Source: AP-15 sp963735445 (lineage in GTDB: Bacteria > Pseudomonadota > Alphaproteobacteria > ATCC43930 > CGMCC-115725). Taken from it: DNA of 64,000 nt. The position numbers were made by a program, and so were the translations under genes. Location: the NCBI GenBank assembly GCA_963735445.1, contig CAVTLC010000045.1:75944-139943 (forward strand), given 5' to 3'. Within the stretch, counting starts at the first letter, position 1, and each line of letters opens with the position of its first letter. A model generated the notes under the pieces. It was given only the letters and a program-made list of their open reading frames with translations. It was not told the DNA's origin and did no database searches. Of the stretch, positions 37,660-47,686 are shown piece after piece.

Positions 37660-40005
37660 ATGAGCCCAACACTCGGCTTTTCTATTTCGACAACCTTTAC
37701 CCGAATCCTCCTCACTTTAATTCTCTTGGGTTGGTCATCCGGTTTTTCCACAGCGGCTGATGCTCCCGTTTCAAAGCCGGGGGCGCCGACTATTGCGCCA
37801 TCAATTGCTGGAGCACCGGATGCGCCCGGTTCGGCAGCGGCGCAATCGGCGTCGTCATCGCCAGCACCGACGAGCGCAGCAATCTTGGGCCTCGACACCA
37901 AGACGAAAAGCGCATGGGTCGGTCATTACGGCTCGGAGGGGTATCAGCTCGTAAACCAGGCTACCAAGCTTCCCGGCTACGCGCAGCTGACCGTCAGCAC
38001 CCCGCCGGATACGGCGATAAGCTCGACTGCTGATCCGCGGGTGCTGAAAATCGCCGGCAGCTCGACTGGCCCGTGGGCCAATTGGGCGACCCTGACGAGT
38101 TTTTCAATCGACCTCAATCTAACGGATAAGCTTCCCCACAAAGTAAGTTTCTATGCTCTCGACTTTTACAATTCAGGGTTTAGGCAAAGATTTAAAGTAA
38201 AAGATGCGATTTCCGGCGCCGTGCTTTCGACCCAGAACCTCTCGACCTTCGCCGGCGGCGTCTATCTCAGCTGGCAAGTCAGCGGACATGTAATTTTCGA
38301 GATAACGAGCACCGCAGACCAGGGGTGCTGCGGTGCAGTCAGCGGGATCTTCTTTGATCCGCCGCAGCCGCTAACGAGTCCCGTCCACTTGATCGTATCG
38401 GCAAAGAGCGCGGCAACGCCGATCGGCATACCAGCGCCGAGCGAGCTGAACTATCCGGCCTCGCGCCTCGGCATTAAAGTATCCGGTCTCCCGAGCGGCG
38501 GAACCGTGACATTTGCCGATGGGCTGACGCCGGTGAAGATAGACCAGCGGCTGACGCCCGCTCAGCTGACCGGTCTTAGGTTTGTGCCTGGGCCGGTTAC
38601 TGCCACAACAGCTTCGAACTTTGGGTATACGGTTACCGATCCGGCGGGCCGAAGTACTACCGGAAGCGCCGTCATCGTAGTCGAAGTGGCTGTAGTGCCT
38701 CTACCGCCGCCACCGACGTGCTCAGGCTCGGGAATGGAATCCGTACCGGATGTCAGGAGCGATCGCGGTCAGCCTGTTTCCTTATTGGTTCCGCGCAGTG
38801 GAATTCAACCCTCGGAAATGGCTGTCGTGGTCAATGACAGCGATCCGCAATCAGTTATTGTTGGTCGATATTACCAGCTCAAACATGGGATCCCGAACAA
38901 GAACATAGTTCATATCGATTTCCCTTTTGTCGCGAGCACAGAAGCGAATTTTTCGATTTCAGCGAAGGACTTTACGGCCCTAAAATCGCAGGTGGATGCG
39001 CAGTTAGACCCTAACATACAAGCGTACGCGATCACTTGGACCCAGCCCTGGTCGGTGGGAGGCGGGACGGGGCTAACAACAGCGTTCTCGATGGGCTACG
39101 CTGCAGCTGAGGGGCCCAGCCCCTATTACAATAGCGGTTCGGTTCAGCCCTACACCGACCTGAAATTCCGTCCATCGATGATGGTCGCCGGGTTCACTCT
39201 TCAGGATTCACTGTCGTTGATCGATAGGGGCGCGGCGGCGGCGCAAACTCTACCCTCGGCAAACGCATACCTCGTTCGTACGACAGACACCGGGCGCAGC
39301 AATCCTCGATACGTCGATTTCGAGGGTAGCGCCGTATACTGGGACCACCCGAACGGCTTGCATGTCGTCTATGTCGACAATTCGGCGGGCACGGGCAGTG
39401 ACTTCATTCAAAACGCGACAAACGTATTATTTTACGAGACCTCTCTGTCGGGAGTCCCGGCGATCAACACCAATAAGTATCTGCCGGGCGCGGTCGCCGA
39501 TCACTTGACCTCGTTTGGCGGCGCTCTTCTCGAAAGAGTCCAAATGAGCGTACTGAATTGGCTGCAAGCAGGTGTTACCGCGAGTTACGGTACAGTCACG
39601 GAACCAGGCGCCGATTACCGCAAATTTCCGCAAGCCTCGATCTTACTAAATACTTATTTTAGCGGCAACACGGTCGTCGAGGCATACACGAAATCAGTGG
39701 AACTTCCTCATCAAGGCGTTTTTGTCGGAGATCCGTTGGCGCGACCGTTCGGAACAAAGGCGTCCCTGACAGAGAAAGGGCTAGTGATAAAGACGAGCAT
39801 CCTTAAGCCGGGGTTCAAATACATTCTGCTCGGCGGAGATTCCTGTTCGGCACCATTCAACAAATTGCAATCGAATATCTCTGTTTCGCAACAGATCTAC
39901 AAAACCATTACCGATGCATCGGGTTACCATCCGTTTTACCGGTTAGTTGCAACTGGCGGCGAAAATCCATTAGTTCGTAACGAACACGCACCGGGTGCGA
40001 ATTGA
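37660..40005 (+). CDS. Exported TIGR03790-like protein with N-terminal beta domains
   Basis: A 781-residue protein with an N-terminal hydrophobic signal (FTRILLTLILLGWSSGFS) and a Pro/Ala/Ser linker. Two beta-rich regions (about 75-235 and 245-350) are followed after a PLPPPPT linker by a segment starting MAVVVNDSDPQSVIVGRYYQ and HGIPNKNIVHIDFP. That resembles TIGR03790, a family of large exported proteins of unknown function with a fixed VNxxDxxSxxIxxYY pattern. Later parts (NAYLVRTTDTGRSNPRYVD, HLTSFGGALLE) fit the same family. The gene is visibly richer in A/T than its neighbours, which may mean horizontal acquisition. It is monocistronic. Confidence 0.75.
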   Translation: MSPTLGFSISTTFTRILLTLILLGWSSGFSTAADAPVSKPGAPTIAPSIAGAPDAPGSAAAQSASSSPAPTSAAILGLDTKTKSAWVGHYGSEGYQLVNQATKLPGYAQLTVSTPPDTAISSTADPRVLKIAGSSTGPWANWATLTSFSIDLNLTDKLPHKVSFYALDFYNSGFRQRFKVKDAISGAVLSTQNLSTFAGGVYLSWQVSGHVIFEITSTADQGCCGAVSGIFFDPPQPLTSPVHLIVSAKSAATPIGIPAPSELNYPASRLGIKVSGLPSGGTVTFADGLTPVKIDQRLTPAQLTGLRFVPGPVTATTASNFGYTVTDPAGRSTTGSAVIVVEVAVVPLPPPPTCSGSGMESVPDVRSDRGQPVSLLVPRSGIQPSEMAVVVNDSDPQSVIVGRYYQLKHGIPNKNIVHIDFPFVASTEANFSISAKDFTALKSQVDAQLDPNIQAYAITWTQPWSVGGGTGLTTAFSMGYAAAEGPSPYYNSGSVQPYTDLKFRPSMMVAGFTLQDSLSLIDRGAAAAQTLPSANAYLVRTTDTGRSNPRYVDFEGSAVYWDHPNGLHVVYVDNSAGTGSDFIQNATNVLFYETSLSGVPAINTNKYLPGAVADHLTSFGGALLERVQMSVLNWLQAGVTASYGTVTEPGADYRKFPQASILLNTYFSGNTVVEAYTKSVELPHQGVFVGDPLARPFGTKASLTEKGLVIKTSILKPGFKYILLGGDSCSAPFNKLQSNISVSQQIYKTITDASGYHPFYRLVATGGENPLVRNEHAPGAN

Positions 40006-40290
40006 AGCGGCCTGGCGAATAGCGGAGCAAGGCCGCCGCAATTCTTTATCAAGGTCTTGGGCTCCCTGGAGCGGCTTGCCGCGGTGCGGGCGGCGTTGGC
40101 CTGAAAACGTCTGGTTGGAAATGGGGCCGAAATCATCGAATATGCCGCGCCAACCTCTTGAAAGCGGGCCGGGAGCTTGCCCCGCATGAACAGGGGGCCA
40201 ACGTTCAGATATCGGAGACCCCTGGGTTCCTGCTTTCAGGACGCTTTCGTCCGGAATAATGGATGGGTAATGTGAAAGGGAGGATCTTCA

Positions 40291-41275
40291 ATGCTGGAGC
40301 TGTCTGACATCCAATCCTCGCAAGAAGAGCTGCAGGACTACTATTCGCAATTGGCCGCGCAGCATGTGACGCCCGCCTGGATCGGCGGCGGTATCAGCAT
40401 CGAGCCGCAAAGTAAGGCGATGCCATACTTGTGGCATTGGCGGGAGCTGCGGCCGCAAGCGATGCGGGCGGCCGAGCTGGTCGGCACCGCGCAGGCCGAG
40501 CGCCGGGTGTTGCGTCTGACCAACCCCGAGCTGCCCGGGGCTGCCAGCAACACGCTTGTCGCCAACATCCAGATCGTGATGCCGGGCGAGATTGCCCGGG
40601 CCCATCGCCACTCCGCAGCGGCGCTTCGCCTGATCATCGAGGGCAAGGGCGGCTACACGGTCGTGAACGGTGAGCGCGTCCCGATGTACCCGGGCGATCT
40701 CGTGCTGACCCCGAATTGGTGCTGGCACGACCACGCCAACGACACCGATGCGCCGATGATCTGGCTCGACGGCCTCGACACACCGCTGGTGCGGATGCTC
40801 GAAGCCGGGTTCTATGAAGAGTACCCCCAGGAGCGGCAAGACTTTGGCGCCGCCGTCAACGCCTCGCAGTGGCACTACCCGATGTCGGAGATGCGGGCTG
40901 CGCTGCAGCGACCGCGCTGCCGCCAATACCGCCGCGGCCGGCGAGGAGATCATCCTCGAATACAAGAACCGGGTCACCGGCGGACCGGTCATGCCGACGA
41001 TCGCCTGCCACATGCAGCTGCTGCGCCCCGGTGAGAAGACGCGGGCACGCCGCCAAGTCTGCTGCACAAATTATCACGTGATCGAGGGCGCCGGCTATTC
41101 GGTGGTGGGCGAAGAACGGCTCGACTGGGAAGACAAGGACGTGTTCACGGTCCCGACCTGGACCTTTTGCGAGCACGTCAATACCGGCGACCACCCGGCC
41201 TTCTTGTTCAGCTTCAGCGACGCCCCGGTCATGAAGGCGCTGAGCCTCTACCGCGACGAGACCCGGCGGTCGTAG
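40291..41275 (+). CDS. Bicupin dioxygenase (gentisate 1,2-dioxygenase-like), frameshifted
   Basis: A two-cupin protein of about 327 residues similar to gentisate/salicylate-type ring-cleavage dioxygenases. The first cupin has ARAHRHSAAALRLIIEGKGG and PGDLVLTPNWCWHDH, giving the metal-binding His pair, Glu and His. After a one-base shift between about 40897 and 40915 the second cupin continues (MPTIACHMQLLRPGEKTRARR, then VPTWTFCEHVN). The second cupin lacks the His-His pair, as is common. The ribosome site AGGGAGG precedes ATG 40291. Aromatic-ring cleavage is inferred from the family; no pathway partners are adjacent. Confidence 0.82.
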
Positions 41276-41416
41276 CCGCAAGCTGCGCCTTTGCCTGACC
41301 CTCCGGGTGGGGACGAGAATGCCAAATCAGCTGCGCCGGCATCGAATAATAAGCGGTCGTATGTGGGGAAGAACAGCGCTCCCGAGTTGCGTCTCGCGCG
41401 CCACGAGCCGGCGTAA

Positions 41417-42962
41417 TTATGCGCTTGTCCCCATACGGGTTTCGTCGACGAATTGCTCGGTCGCGGTGTCGATCGCTCTCCCGCGACGCCCGCGCGGCGC
41501 GTGGATATAAAGCGAAGCGGGGTTGACTCGCCGCTCGGGTGCGGAGGGCGGCAGCGGGATCTGGTAGGCTACCGGTCTGTCGTGATCGGCAAGCAGCAGT
41601 TCGGGGCGGTAAACCTTGTTCATCTGGAACAGGCTGCGCACAAAGTTGGTCTGGCCGTGCATTAACAACCGGGCCACGATACCGCCGGCGTCGACCAGCT
41701 GGTGCCAGTCGAGGTGTTTTTTGAGGATCGCGCGCTGGGTCGTCACCAATTCCTCATAGAACTCGGCGAGCGGCAATCGTGTCGGCAACACCGCGTGCTG
41801 GATGTCGAACAGCCGGTAGTCGCGGGTTTCGAGCCGGCGGCTCTCGGTGACCCAACTCTCGGTTCCCGGATAGGGGGTATTGATGCTGAGGTTGATGACA
41901 TCGGGCATCTCCAGGCACCATTCGCGCACGATGCGAAAGCGCTCGTGGTCCCAATCGGGGTCGGCGATCAAATTGACCGCGACGTTGACGCCGAGCGAGC
42001 GGGCGAATTCGACCGCCTCGAAGTTTTTGTCGAGAGCGACGCGCTTGCGGTATTTCTTGAGCCCGGCTTCGTCGATCGCTTCGAGACCGAGAAACATCGT
42101 CACCAATCCAAGCCGCGCCCACAGCCGAAACGCCTCCTTGTTGCGCAACAGCACATCGCCGCGAGTCTCGAGGTAATAGCGCTTTTTGATGCCGGCGCGG
42201 GCGATCGCCTCGCCGATTTCGAGGCCGTGGCGCTCGTGAATAAAGGCCACATCATCGACGATAAAGATGCCCGGCTCGCGGATCGAGCGCAGGTCCTCGA
42301 TCACCCGTTCGGTACTGACCAGGCGATAGCTGCGGCCGTAAAAGGTCCAGGCGCTGCAAAACGAGCAATCCCACGGGCAGCCGCGGGAAAACTCGATCGA
42401 AGCGCAAGGGTCGAGCGTGCCGATAAAATACTTGCGGCGATGGCGCAACAGATCGCGGGCCGGGGTCAATTCGTCGAGCGAATGAACAAAGGTGGGCGGC
42501 GGCCCGTCGCCGCTGGCGGTGACCGCCCCCGGGACAGTGACGGGGTCCTCGCCCCGTTCGATCGCCGATAGTAGCAACGGCATCGATGCCTCGCCCTCAC
42601 CCTTGAGGACGCAATCGATGGCACCCGCTCCGTGGACGAGGATGGCAGATCGCGGTAAACGAGGCGCTATGGCCGCCGACACAGATAAAAATATTGGGGA
42701 AACGGGCCTTTGTCGCCTTTGCCAGGTCGACGATTTCCGGGACGTTCGCCAGATAATTGCAGGAAAAGGCGACGACATCGGGGCGCCAGCGCTCGATCAT
42801 CCGGAAATAGGCGCGATGGTCCTCGGCCTGCAAGTCGATCAGCGCGACGGCGTGACCGGCCTGGCGCACCGCCTGGGCGACGAGTTCGAGGCCAAGCGGT
42901 TCGAGCCGCAGAAAAATCTTTGTGTACATGAGAGGGCCCGGATGGACCCCGAGAAACCGCAT
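41417..42962 (-). CDS. hpnR: B12-binding radical SAM protein, HpnR-type, second copy, frameshifted
   Basis: About 514 residues when corrected. The N-terminal cobalamin-binding domain reads FLGVHPGPLMYTKIFLRLEP and VVAFSCNYLANVPEIVDLAK. The radical SAM core has CPWDCSFCSAW (CxxxCxxC), and the family tail LADHDRPVAYQIPLP is present. The sequence is of the hopanoid C-3 methylase (HpnR) type, which adds a methyl group to ring A of hopanoids. One extra base at about 42645-42652 breaks the frame after GGHSASFTA. ATG 42962 follows AGAGGGA. It is the downstream member of a tandem pair with the 43061-44608 gene, about 100 bases away. Confidence 0.85.
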
Positions 42963-43060
42963 CGCGCTTTCCCTCTCGCCGTTGCTGCGCTGATATAGAG
43001 CCTCGCCGCCCTGAAGAGGCAAGCGGTGATCCGTCCGAAGTTATTGTATCGCGGCGCGGC

Positions 43061-44608
43061 TTAAGGCGTGCCGCCGACCCGGGTGGCCTCGACAAAGTCC
43101 TCGGTGGCGGCATCGATCGCCCGCCCTTTGCGGCCGCGCGGCGGATGAATGTAGAGCGCTGCGGTGTTCGACGGATGCACCGCGGTGCGCCGCGCCGGAG
43201 CCGGTATCTCGTAATCGATCGGCATGTTGTGGTCGGCGAGCAGCAGTTCCGGGCGATAGAGCTTGTCCAGCAAATAGAGGCTCTTTAGGAAATTGGGGTG
43301 GCCGCGCAGCAATTGGCGGGCGACGGTACTGGCCGCGGTGTACGCCGCCCGCCAGCCGGCGAATTTGCGGTAGAACGCGCGCTGCGTCGTTACCAGTTCC
43401 TCATAGAATTCGTCGAGCGGCAGGCGCGTCGGCAAAACCGCATGCGCAATGTCGTAGAGCCGATAGTCGCGGCTCGTCAAAGCCCGCTCCTCGGTCAGCC
43501 AGCTCTCGGTTCCCGGATAGGGCGTGTTGACGCTGAGGTTGACGACTTCGGGGACATCAAGGCCCCATTCGCGCACGATGCGAAAGCGCTCGTGGTCCCA
43601 ATCGGGGTCGGCAATCAGGTTGATCGCGACGATCAGGCCGAGCGAGCGGGCGAATTCCAAGGCCTCGAAATTGCGGCCGAGCGAAGTGCGCTTGCGATAG
43701 CGCTGCAGCCCATCCTCGTCGATCGCCTCGACCCCGAGAAAAAGATATTGCAGCCCAATGCTTTTCCAGAAGCGGAACACCTCCTTGTTGCGCAACAGCA
43801 CATCGCCTCGGGTCTCGAGGTAATAGCGTTTCTTGATGCCGGCGCGGGCGATCCGCTCGCCCAATTCCATCGCGTGGCTCTGATGGACAAACGCGACATC
43901 GTCGACGACAAAGATGCCGGGCTCACGGATCCGCCGCAAATCTTCGACGACATGCTCGGGACTGACCAGGCGATAGCTGCGGCCGTAGAACGTCCACGCA
44001 CTGCAAAACGAACAATCCCACGGGCAGCCGCGCGAAAATTCGATCGACGCGCACGGGTCGAGAATGCCGACGAAGTATTTGCGGCGGTAGCGCAACAAAT
44101 CGCGCGCCGGCATCACGTCATCGAGCGAATGGACAAAGGCCGGCTGCGGCCCCTCGCCGGCTGCACTTACCGCGCCGGGGACCGTCGTGAGCGGGCTGCC
44201 GGTTTCGATCGCCGCGAGCAGCAGCGGGATCGTTGCCTCGCCCTCGCCTTTGAGGACGCAATCGATTGCTCCGGCGCTGTGATCGATGATGGCCGCGGCG
44301 GAGAACGAGGCGCTATGCCCGCCGACGCAGATAAAGACGCCGGGGAAACGCGCCTTCGTCGTCTTTGCCAAATCGACGATCTCCGGCACGTTCGCCAGAT
44401 AGTTGCAGCCGAACGCGACAACATCGGGGCGCCAGCGCTCAAGCGTGCGGAAATAGGCGCGCTGGTCTTCGACCTGCAAGTCGAGCAGCCGGACCGCGTG
44501 ACCGGCCTGCCGCGCCGCGCCGGCCACGAGTTCGAGGCCGATCGGCTCGAGCCGTAAAAATATCTGCGAATAGGTGAGCGGGCCGGGATGGACGCAGAAG
44601 ACGCGCAT
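43061..44608 (-). CDS. hpnR: Hopanoid C-3 methylase-type B12 radical SAM protein
   Basis: An intact 515-residue enzyme. The cobalamin-binding N-terminus begins MRVFCVHPGPLTYSQIFLRL and includes ICVGGHSASFS. The radical SAM cluster is CPWDCSFCSAWTFYGRSYR, followed by EPGIFVVDDVAFVHQSHAME. The C-terminal LADHNMPIDYEIPAP matches the HpnR family. HpnR makes 3-methylhopanoids, which help late-stationary survival in methanotrophs. It lies directly upstream of a close paralogue in the same direction, suggesting a tandem duplication whose copies may have diverged. No other hopanoid genes are in the window, so the substrate is inferred from the family. Confidence 0.88.
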   Translation of the reverse strand: MRVFCVHPGPLTYSQIFLRLEPIGLELVAGAARQAGHAVRLLDLQVEDQRAYFRTLERWRPDVVAFGCNYLANVPEIVDLAKTTKARFPGVFICVGGHSASFSAAAIIDHSAGAIDCVLKGEGEATIPLLLAAIETGSPLTTVPGAVSAAGEGPQPAFVHSLDDVMPARDLLRYRRKYFVGILDPCASIEFSRGCPWDCSFCSAWTFYGRSYRLVSPEHVVEDLRRIREPGIFVVDDVAFVHQSHAMELGERIARAGIKKRYYLETRGDVLLRNKEVFRFWKSIGLQYLFLGVEAIDEDGLQRYRKRTSLGRNFEALEFARSLGLIVAINLIADPDWDHERFRIVREWGLDVPEVVNLSVNTPYPGTESWLTEERALTSRDYRLYDIAHAVLPTRLPLDEFYEELVTTQRAFYRKFAGWRAAYTAASTVARQLLRGHPNFLKSLYLLDKLYRPELLLADHNMPIDYEIPAPARRTAVHPSNTAALYIHPPRGRKGRAIDAATEDFVEATRVGGTP

Positions 44609-44815
44609 TGCGGTACCTTTCGCTTCGCAGGATCCGACCGTGCCGCGCGAGCAGGTCGGATGCTTCTGCAGCCTCGCCGCTCACTGTGGGGCCGAACTCC
44701 CCGAATTCCTACCGGTTCCATTCGATGTGATAAATATCGCTGGACCACGCAACGGCGCAGCCGCGCGGCGAGCGTCCGGCCGTTTTGTCCGCACTGCCTC
44801 TGAAGGAATGCCCAG

Positions 44816-45589
44816 ATGACCCAAGATTGGCCCAAACTCGCCTTCGATCTCGAACGGCTGCTGCGGTTGCGCTCGATCCCGTTCGGCATGAAATTGTTCG
44901 AGGATAGCGCAGAGATGGAGGCAATCCCGCGCATCCGCCGCCCGACATCGATCCACACACTCGACCAGATCGTGGCTCAGGCGGCGCGGCTCGGCTGGAC
45001 CGTCGGGCTCACAGCCGAGGATCTGGTCGGCGCGCAATGCCGCGCGGTGGTCGGGCTCGGCGGCGCCAAGGACGCGGCGTGGCGTTCCGGGCAACATATG
45101 GTCGGGGTCTGGTACAGCACGCCCGAGGATGCCAGCGCTCATCAGGCGGCGATGGAATGCGTACCCGACGGCCGCTACGAGGCTTTGGCGGTGGCGCCGC
45201 TTGCTTCGGGCCGGCTCGATCCGCCCGACATCGCGCTGTTCTACGCGACGCCCGGCGCGATGATCTATTTCATCAACGGCCTGCAATGGGCGGGCTACAA
45301 GCGCTTCGATTGGAGTGTCGTCGGCGAATCCGCCTGCGCCAATTCCTGGGGCCGCGCGCTAAAGACCCGCGAGCCGAGCCTGTCGATCCCGTGCTTTGCC
45401 GAGCGCCGCTATGGCGGCGTGCTCGACGATGAGATGCTGATGGCCCTGCCGCCCGACTACCTCGACAAGGCGATCGCCGGCATGGAGGCGTTGTCAAAAA
45501 ACGGTCTGCGCTACCCGTTCCCGCAATACGGCATCCAGCAGGACGCCCGCGCCGGTCTCGCCGTCAGCTACCCCGGCCGCGAGCGCTGA
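44816..45589 (+). CDS. DUF169-family protein
   Basis: A 257-residue cytoplasmic protein of the DUF169 family, seen from the N-terminal pattern LERLLRLRSIPFGMKLFED, the middle HMVGVWYSTPEDASAHQ and the C-terminal SIPCFAERRYGGVLDDEM. The mature sequence keeps a few Cys residues (AQCRAVVGLG, GESACANSWG). The function is unknown; some relatives are found next to radical SAM or corrinoid enzymes. It is divergent from the hpnR pair, so a shared promoter region of about 200 bases is possible. It converges on the aldolase/dehydrogenase gene. Confidence 0.85.
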   Translation: MTQDWPKLAFDLERLLRLRSIPFGMKLFEDSAEMEAIPRIRRPTSIHTLDQIVAQAARLGWTVGLTAEDLVGAQCRAVVGLGGAKDAAWRSGQHMVGVWYSTPEDASAHQAAMECVPDGRYEALAVAPLASGRLDPPDIALFYATPGAMIYFINGLQWAGYKRFDWSVVGESACANSWGRALKTREPSLSIPCFAERRYGGVLDDEMLMALPPDYLDKAIAGMEALSKNGLRYPFPQYGIQQDARAGLAVSYPGRER

Positions 45590-45619
45590 AATAGGTCCGC
45601 GGCGGGCAGCGCGAGGGCG

Positions 45620-47686
45620 TCAACGCAGCGCGGCGGCGATGTTGCCGCCGTCGACGGTGGTGACGTCGGCGGTGGTTTTGAGCGCCAGCGCGTGGGCGAG
45701 AAAAGCTTGCGCGACATCGTCGGCGGTGACTTCGCGGCCGAGCAGATTGCCCGCGAGATAGTCGGCTTCGCTAACGCCGCGCGCTGCCGCACGAGCGGCG
45801 ATCATCTCGGGGGTTAACAATCCGCTCTTGATGCGGTCGGCGTTGACTGCGTTGGCCCGGATGCCCTCGGCCCCGTAATCGAGTGCATATTGCCGCATCA
45901 AGGCGAGGGTCGCGGCCTTGGGCAGACCATAGGGGCCAAAATTCGGGCCCGGGTTGACCGCCTGTTTCGAGACGTTGAACAACAGGCAGCCGCCGGTGCC
46001 TTGCGCCAGCATGATGCGAACAGCGTTTTGCGCCACCGTCTGGTGCGCGAAAAAGTTGAGTTCGAAGCTGCGGCGCAATACCGCGTCCTCGACCTCGCCA
46101 ATTCGCCCTTGCCATGCTGCGCCGGCGTTCGAGACGACGATGTCGACCCCGCCGAATTCGGCGACAACGCGTTCAAAAGCAGCCCGCACCGAAGCCGGAT
46201 CGGTAACATCGCAGGCAAGCCCGAGTGCGGCGCCGCCGAGCTGCTTCGCCGCGGCGGTGGCGGCTTCACCATTGATGTCGAGCACCGCCAATTCGGCGCC
46301 GGCGCGGGCCATTGCCCGGGCGATTGCAAAGCCGATTGTTCCCGCACCCCCGGTCACGACCGCGATCTGGCCGGCAAGCGGTTTCTCGGCCGCCTGGCCC
46401 AGCTTTGCCTGTTCGAGCGACCAATATTCAAGATCGAACATATCGGCTTCGCCGACCGGCGCGAAGCGGCCGATGGCTTCGGCATCGGTTATCGTCGCGA
46501 CTGTCGACTCCGCGATATCGGCGGCGATGCGCGCGTCGCGAGCCGATTGCCGCCCGAGCCCGAACAATCCCAATCCCGGCACCAGGATCACCCGCGGCAT
46601 CGGATCGAGCTCGCGTTTCGCTACTGCCTGGCGTGCATTGTGGCGCGCGAAATAAGCATGGTATTCGGCCGCGAACCGATCGACAGCAGCGCGCACAGCG
46701 GTTTGGAAATCGTCGAGTCGTCCCTGCTCAGGGGGCGGCACGATCAGCGGGAAATTTTTGGTTCGCAACGTGTGATCGGGGGTAACAACGCCGGCCTGAC
46801 TATAGCGCGCGAGCTCGGCGCCATTGACATAATCGAGGATCGCCGGGCCGGTGCGGAATTCGAGAATGAAGCGCTTATAGGCGCCGTCCTCGAGCGGGGA
46901 AGGGAGGGCGCAGGCGCCACGCAGGATCGGCGCGACCTCGGCGACGGCGGCAATCGCGGCCGGCTGAGGGGCAGCCGGAAAGACGACCGTATTGCGCCGC
47001 CGAGACAGCCGTTGTTCCGCCAGCGATACGGCCGCGATCATCCGCTCGTAAGCGGCGCGCGCGGTGTCGCCGAAGGTAAAAATCCCGTGTTTCAGCAGGA
47101 CGAGGCCCTCGACCTCGGGATCTTGCTCGAAGACTTCGGCGGCTTTTTTGGCAAGCTGGAAACCCGGCATAATGTAGGGAACGAGCCCCAACCGGCCGGC
47201 ATACAGATCGGCGCATTGCTCGGCGGCGTCGGGTTGATCGGCGATGCCGAGGACCGCCGTCGAATGGGTATGGTCGACGAATTTATGCGGCAAAAAAGCG
47301 TGCAACAAGGTTTCGACCGACGGGTTGGGAGCGCCGGGATCGATCAAATTAGCGCGCTGAACCCGCACCATCTCCTCGTCCGACAATTGCTCCCGCTGGC
47401 GCAACTTCCGGATCGGAGCAAGCCGTACCGCCGGGAGGCCGGCGGGTTCGATCGCCGCCATGTCCCAGCCGCTGCCCTTGACGCATAAAACCTCCGCGTC
47501 CTCGTCGACGAGGTCCTTTACGACGGTCTTGACCGAGGTGTTGCCGCCACCGTGCAGCACCAGTTTTGGATCGCCGCCCAGCAGCCGCGAGGTGTAGACG
47601 CGCAACGCCACGTCCTCGCCGATCCCCTGGCCGGCATAGTGCTGTACCAGCCGCTCCGCCTCATTATCGGACCACAGGCTCTGCAT
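45620..47686 (-). CDS. Bifunctional class II aldolase / short-chain dehydrogenase
   Basis: A 688-residue fusion of the rhamnulose-1-phosphate aldolase/alcohol dehydrogenase (RhaD-RhaE-like) type. The N-terminal aldolase (about 1-400) has LVLHGGGNTSVK, CVKGSGWDMA, FVDHTHSTAVL and LKHGIFTFG, carrying the zinc-binding His residues. The SDR domain (about 430-688) has VVTGGAGTIGFAIARAMA and SNAGAAWQG. The usual YxxxK is represented near FNVSKQAVNPGPNFGPYGLPKAA. It would cleave a ketose phosphate and oxidise the aldehyde; the sugar is uncertain. ATG 47686 gives the family N-terminus. The frame extends 72 codons further upstream without homology. Confidence 0.9.
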   Translation of the reverse strand: MQSLWSDNEAERLVQHYAGQGIGEDVALRVYTSRLLGGDPKLVLHGGGNTSVKTVVKDLVDEDAEVLCVKGSGWDMAAIEPAGLPAVRLAPIRKLRQREQLSDEEMVRVQRANLIDPGAPNPSVETLLHAFLPHKFVDHTHSTAVLGIADQPDAAEQCADLYAGRLGLVPYIMPGFQLAKKAAEVFEQDPEVEGLVLLKHGIFTFGDTARAAYERMIAAVSLAEQRLSRRRNTVVFPAAPQPAAIAAVAEVAPILRGACALPSPLEDGAYKRFILEFRTGPAILDYVNGAELARYSQAGVVTPDHTLRTKNFPLIVPPPEQGRLDDFQTAVRAAVDRFAAEYHAYFARHNARQAVAKRELDPMPRVILVPGLGLFGLGRQSARDARIAADIAESTVATITDAEAIGRFAPVGEADMFDLEYWSLEQAKLGQAAEKPLAGQIAVVTGGAGTIGFAIARAMARAGAELAVLDINGEAATAAAKQLGGAALGLACDVTDPASVRAAFERVVAEFGGVDIVVSNAGAAWQGRIGEVEDAVLRRSFELNFFAHQTVAQNAVRIMLAQGTGGCLLFNVSKQAVNPGPNFGPYGLPKAATLALMRQYALDYGAEGIRANAVNADRIKSGLLTPEMIAARAAARGVSEADYLAGNLLGREVTADDVAQAFLAHALALKTTADVTTVDGGNIAAALR

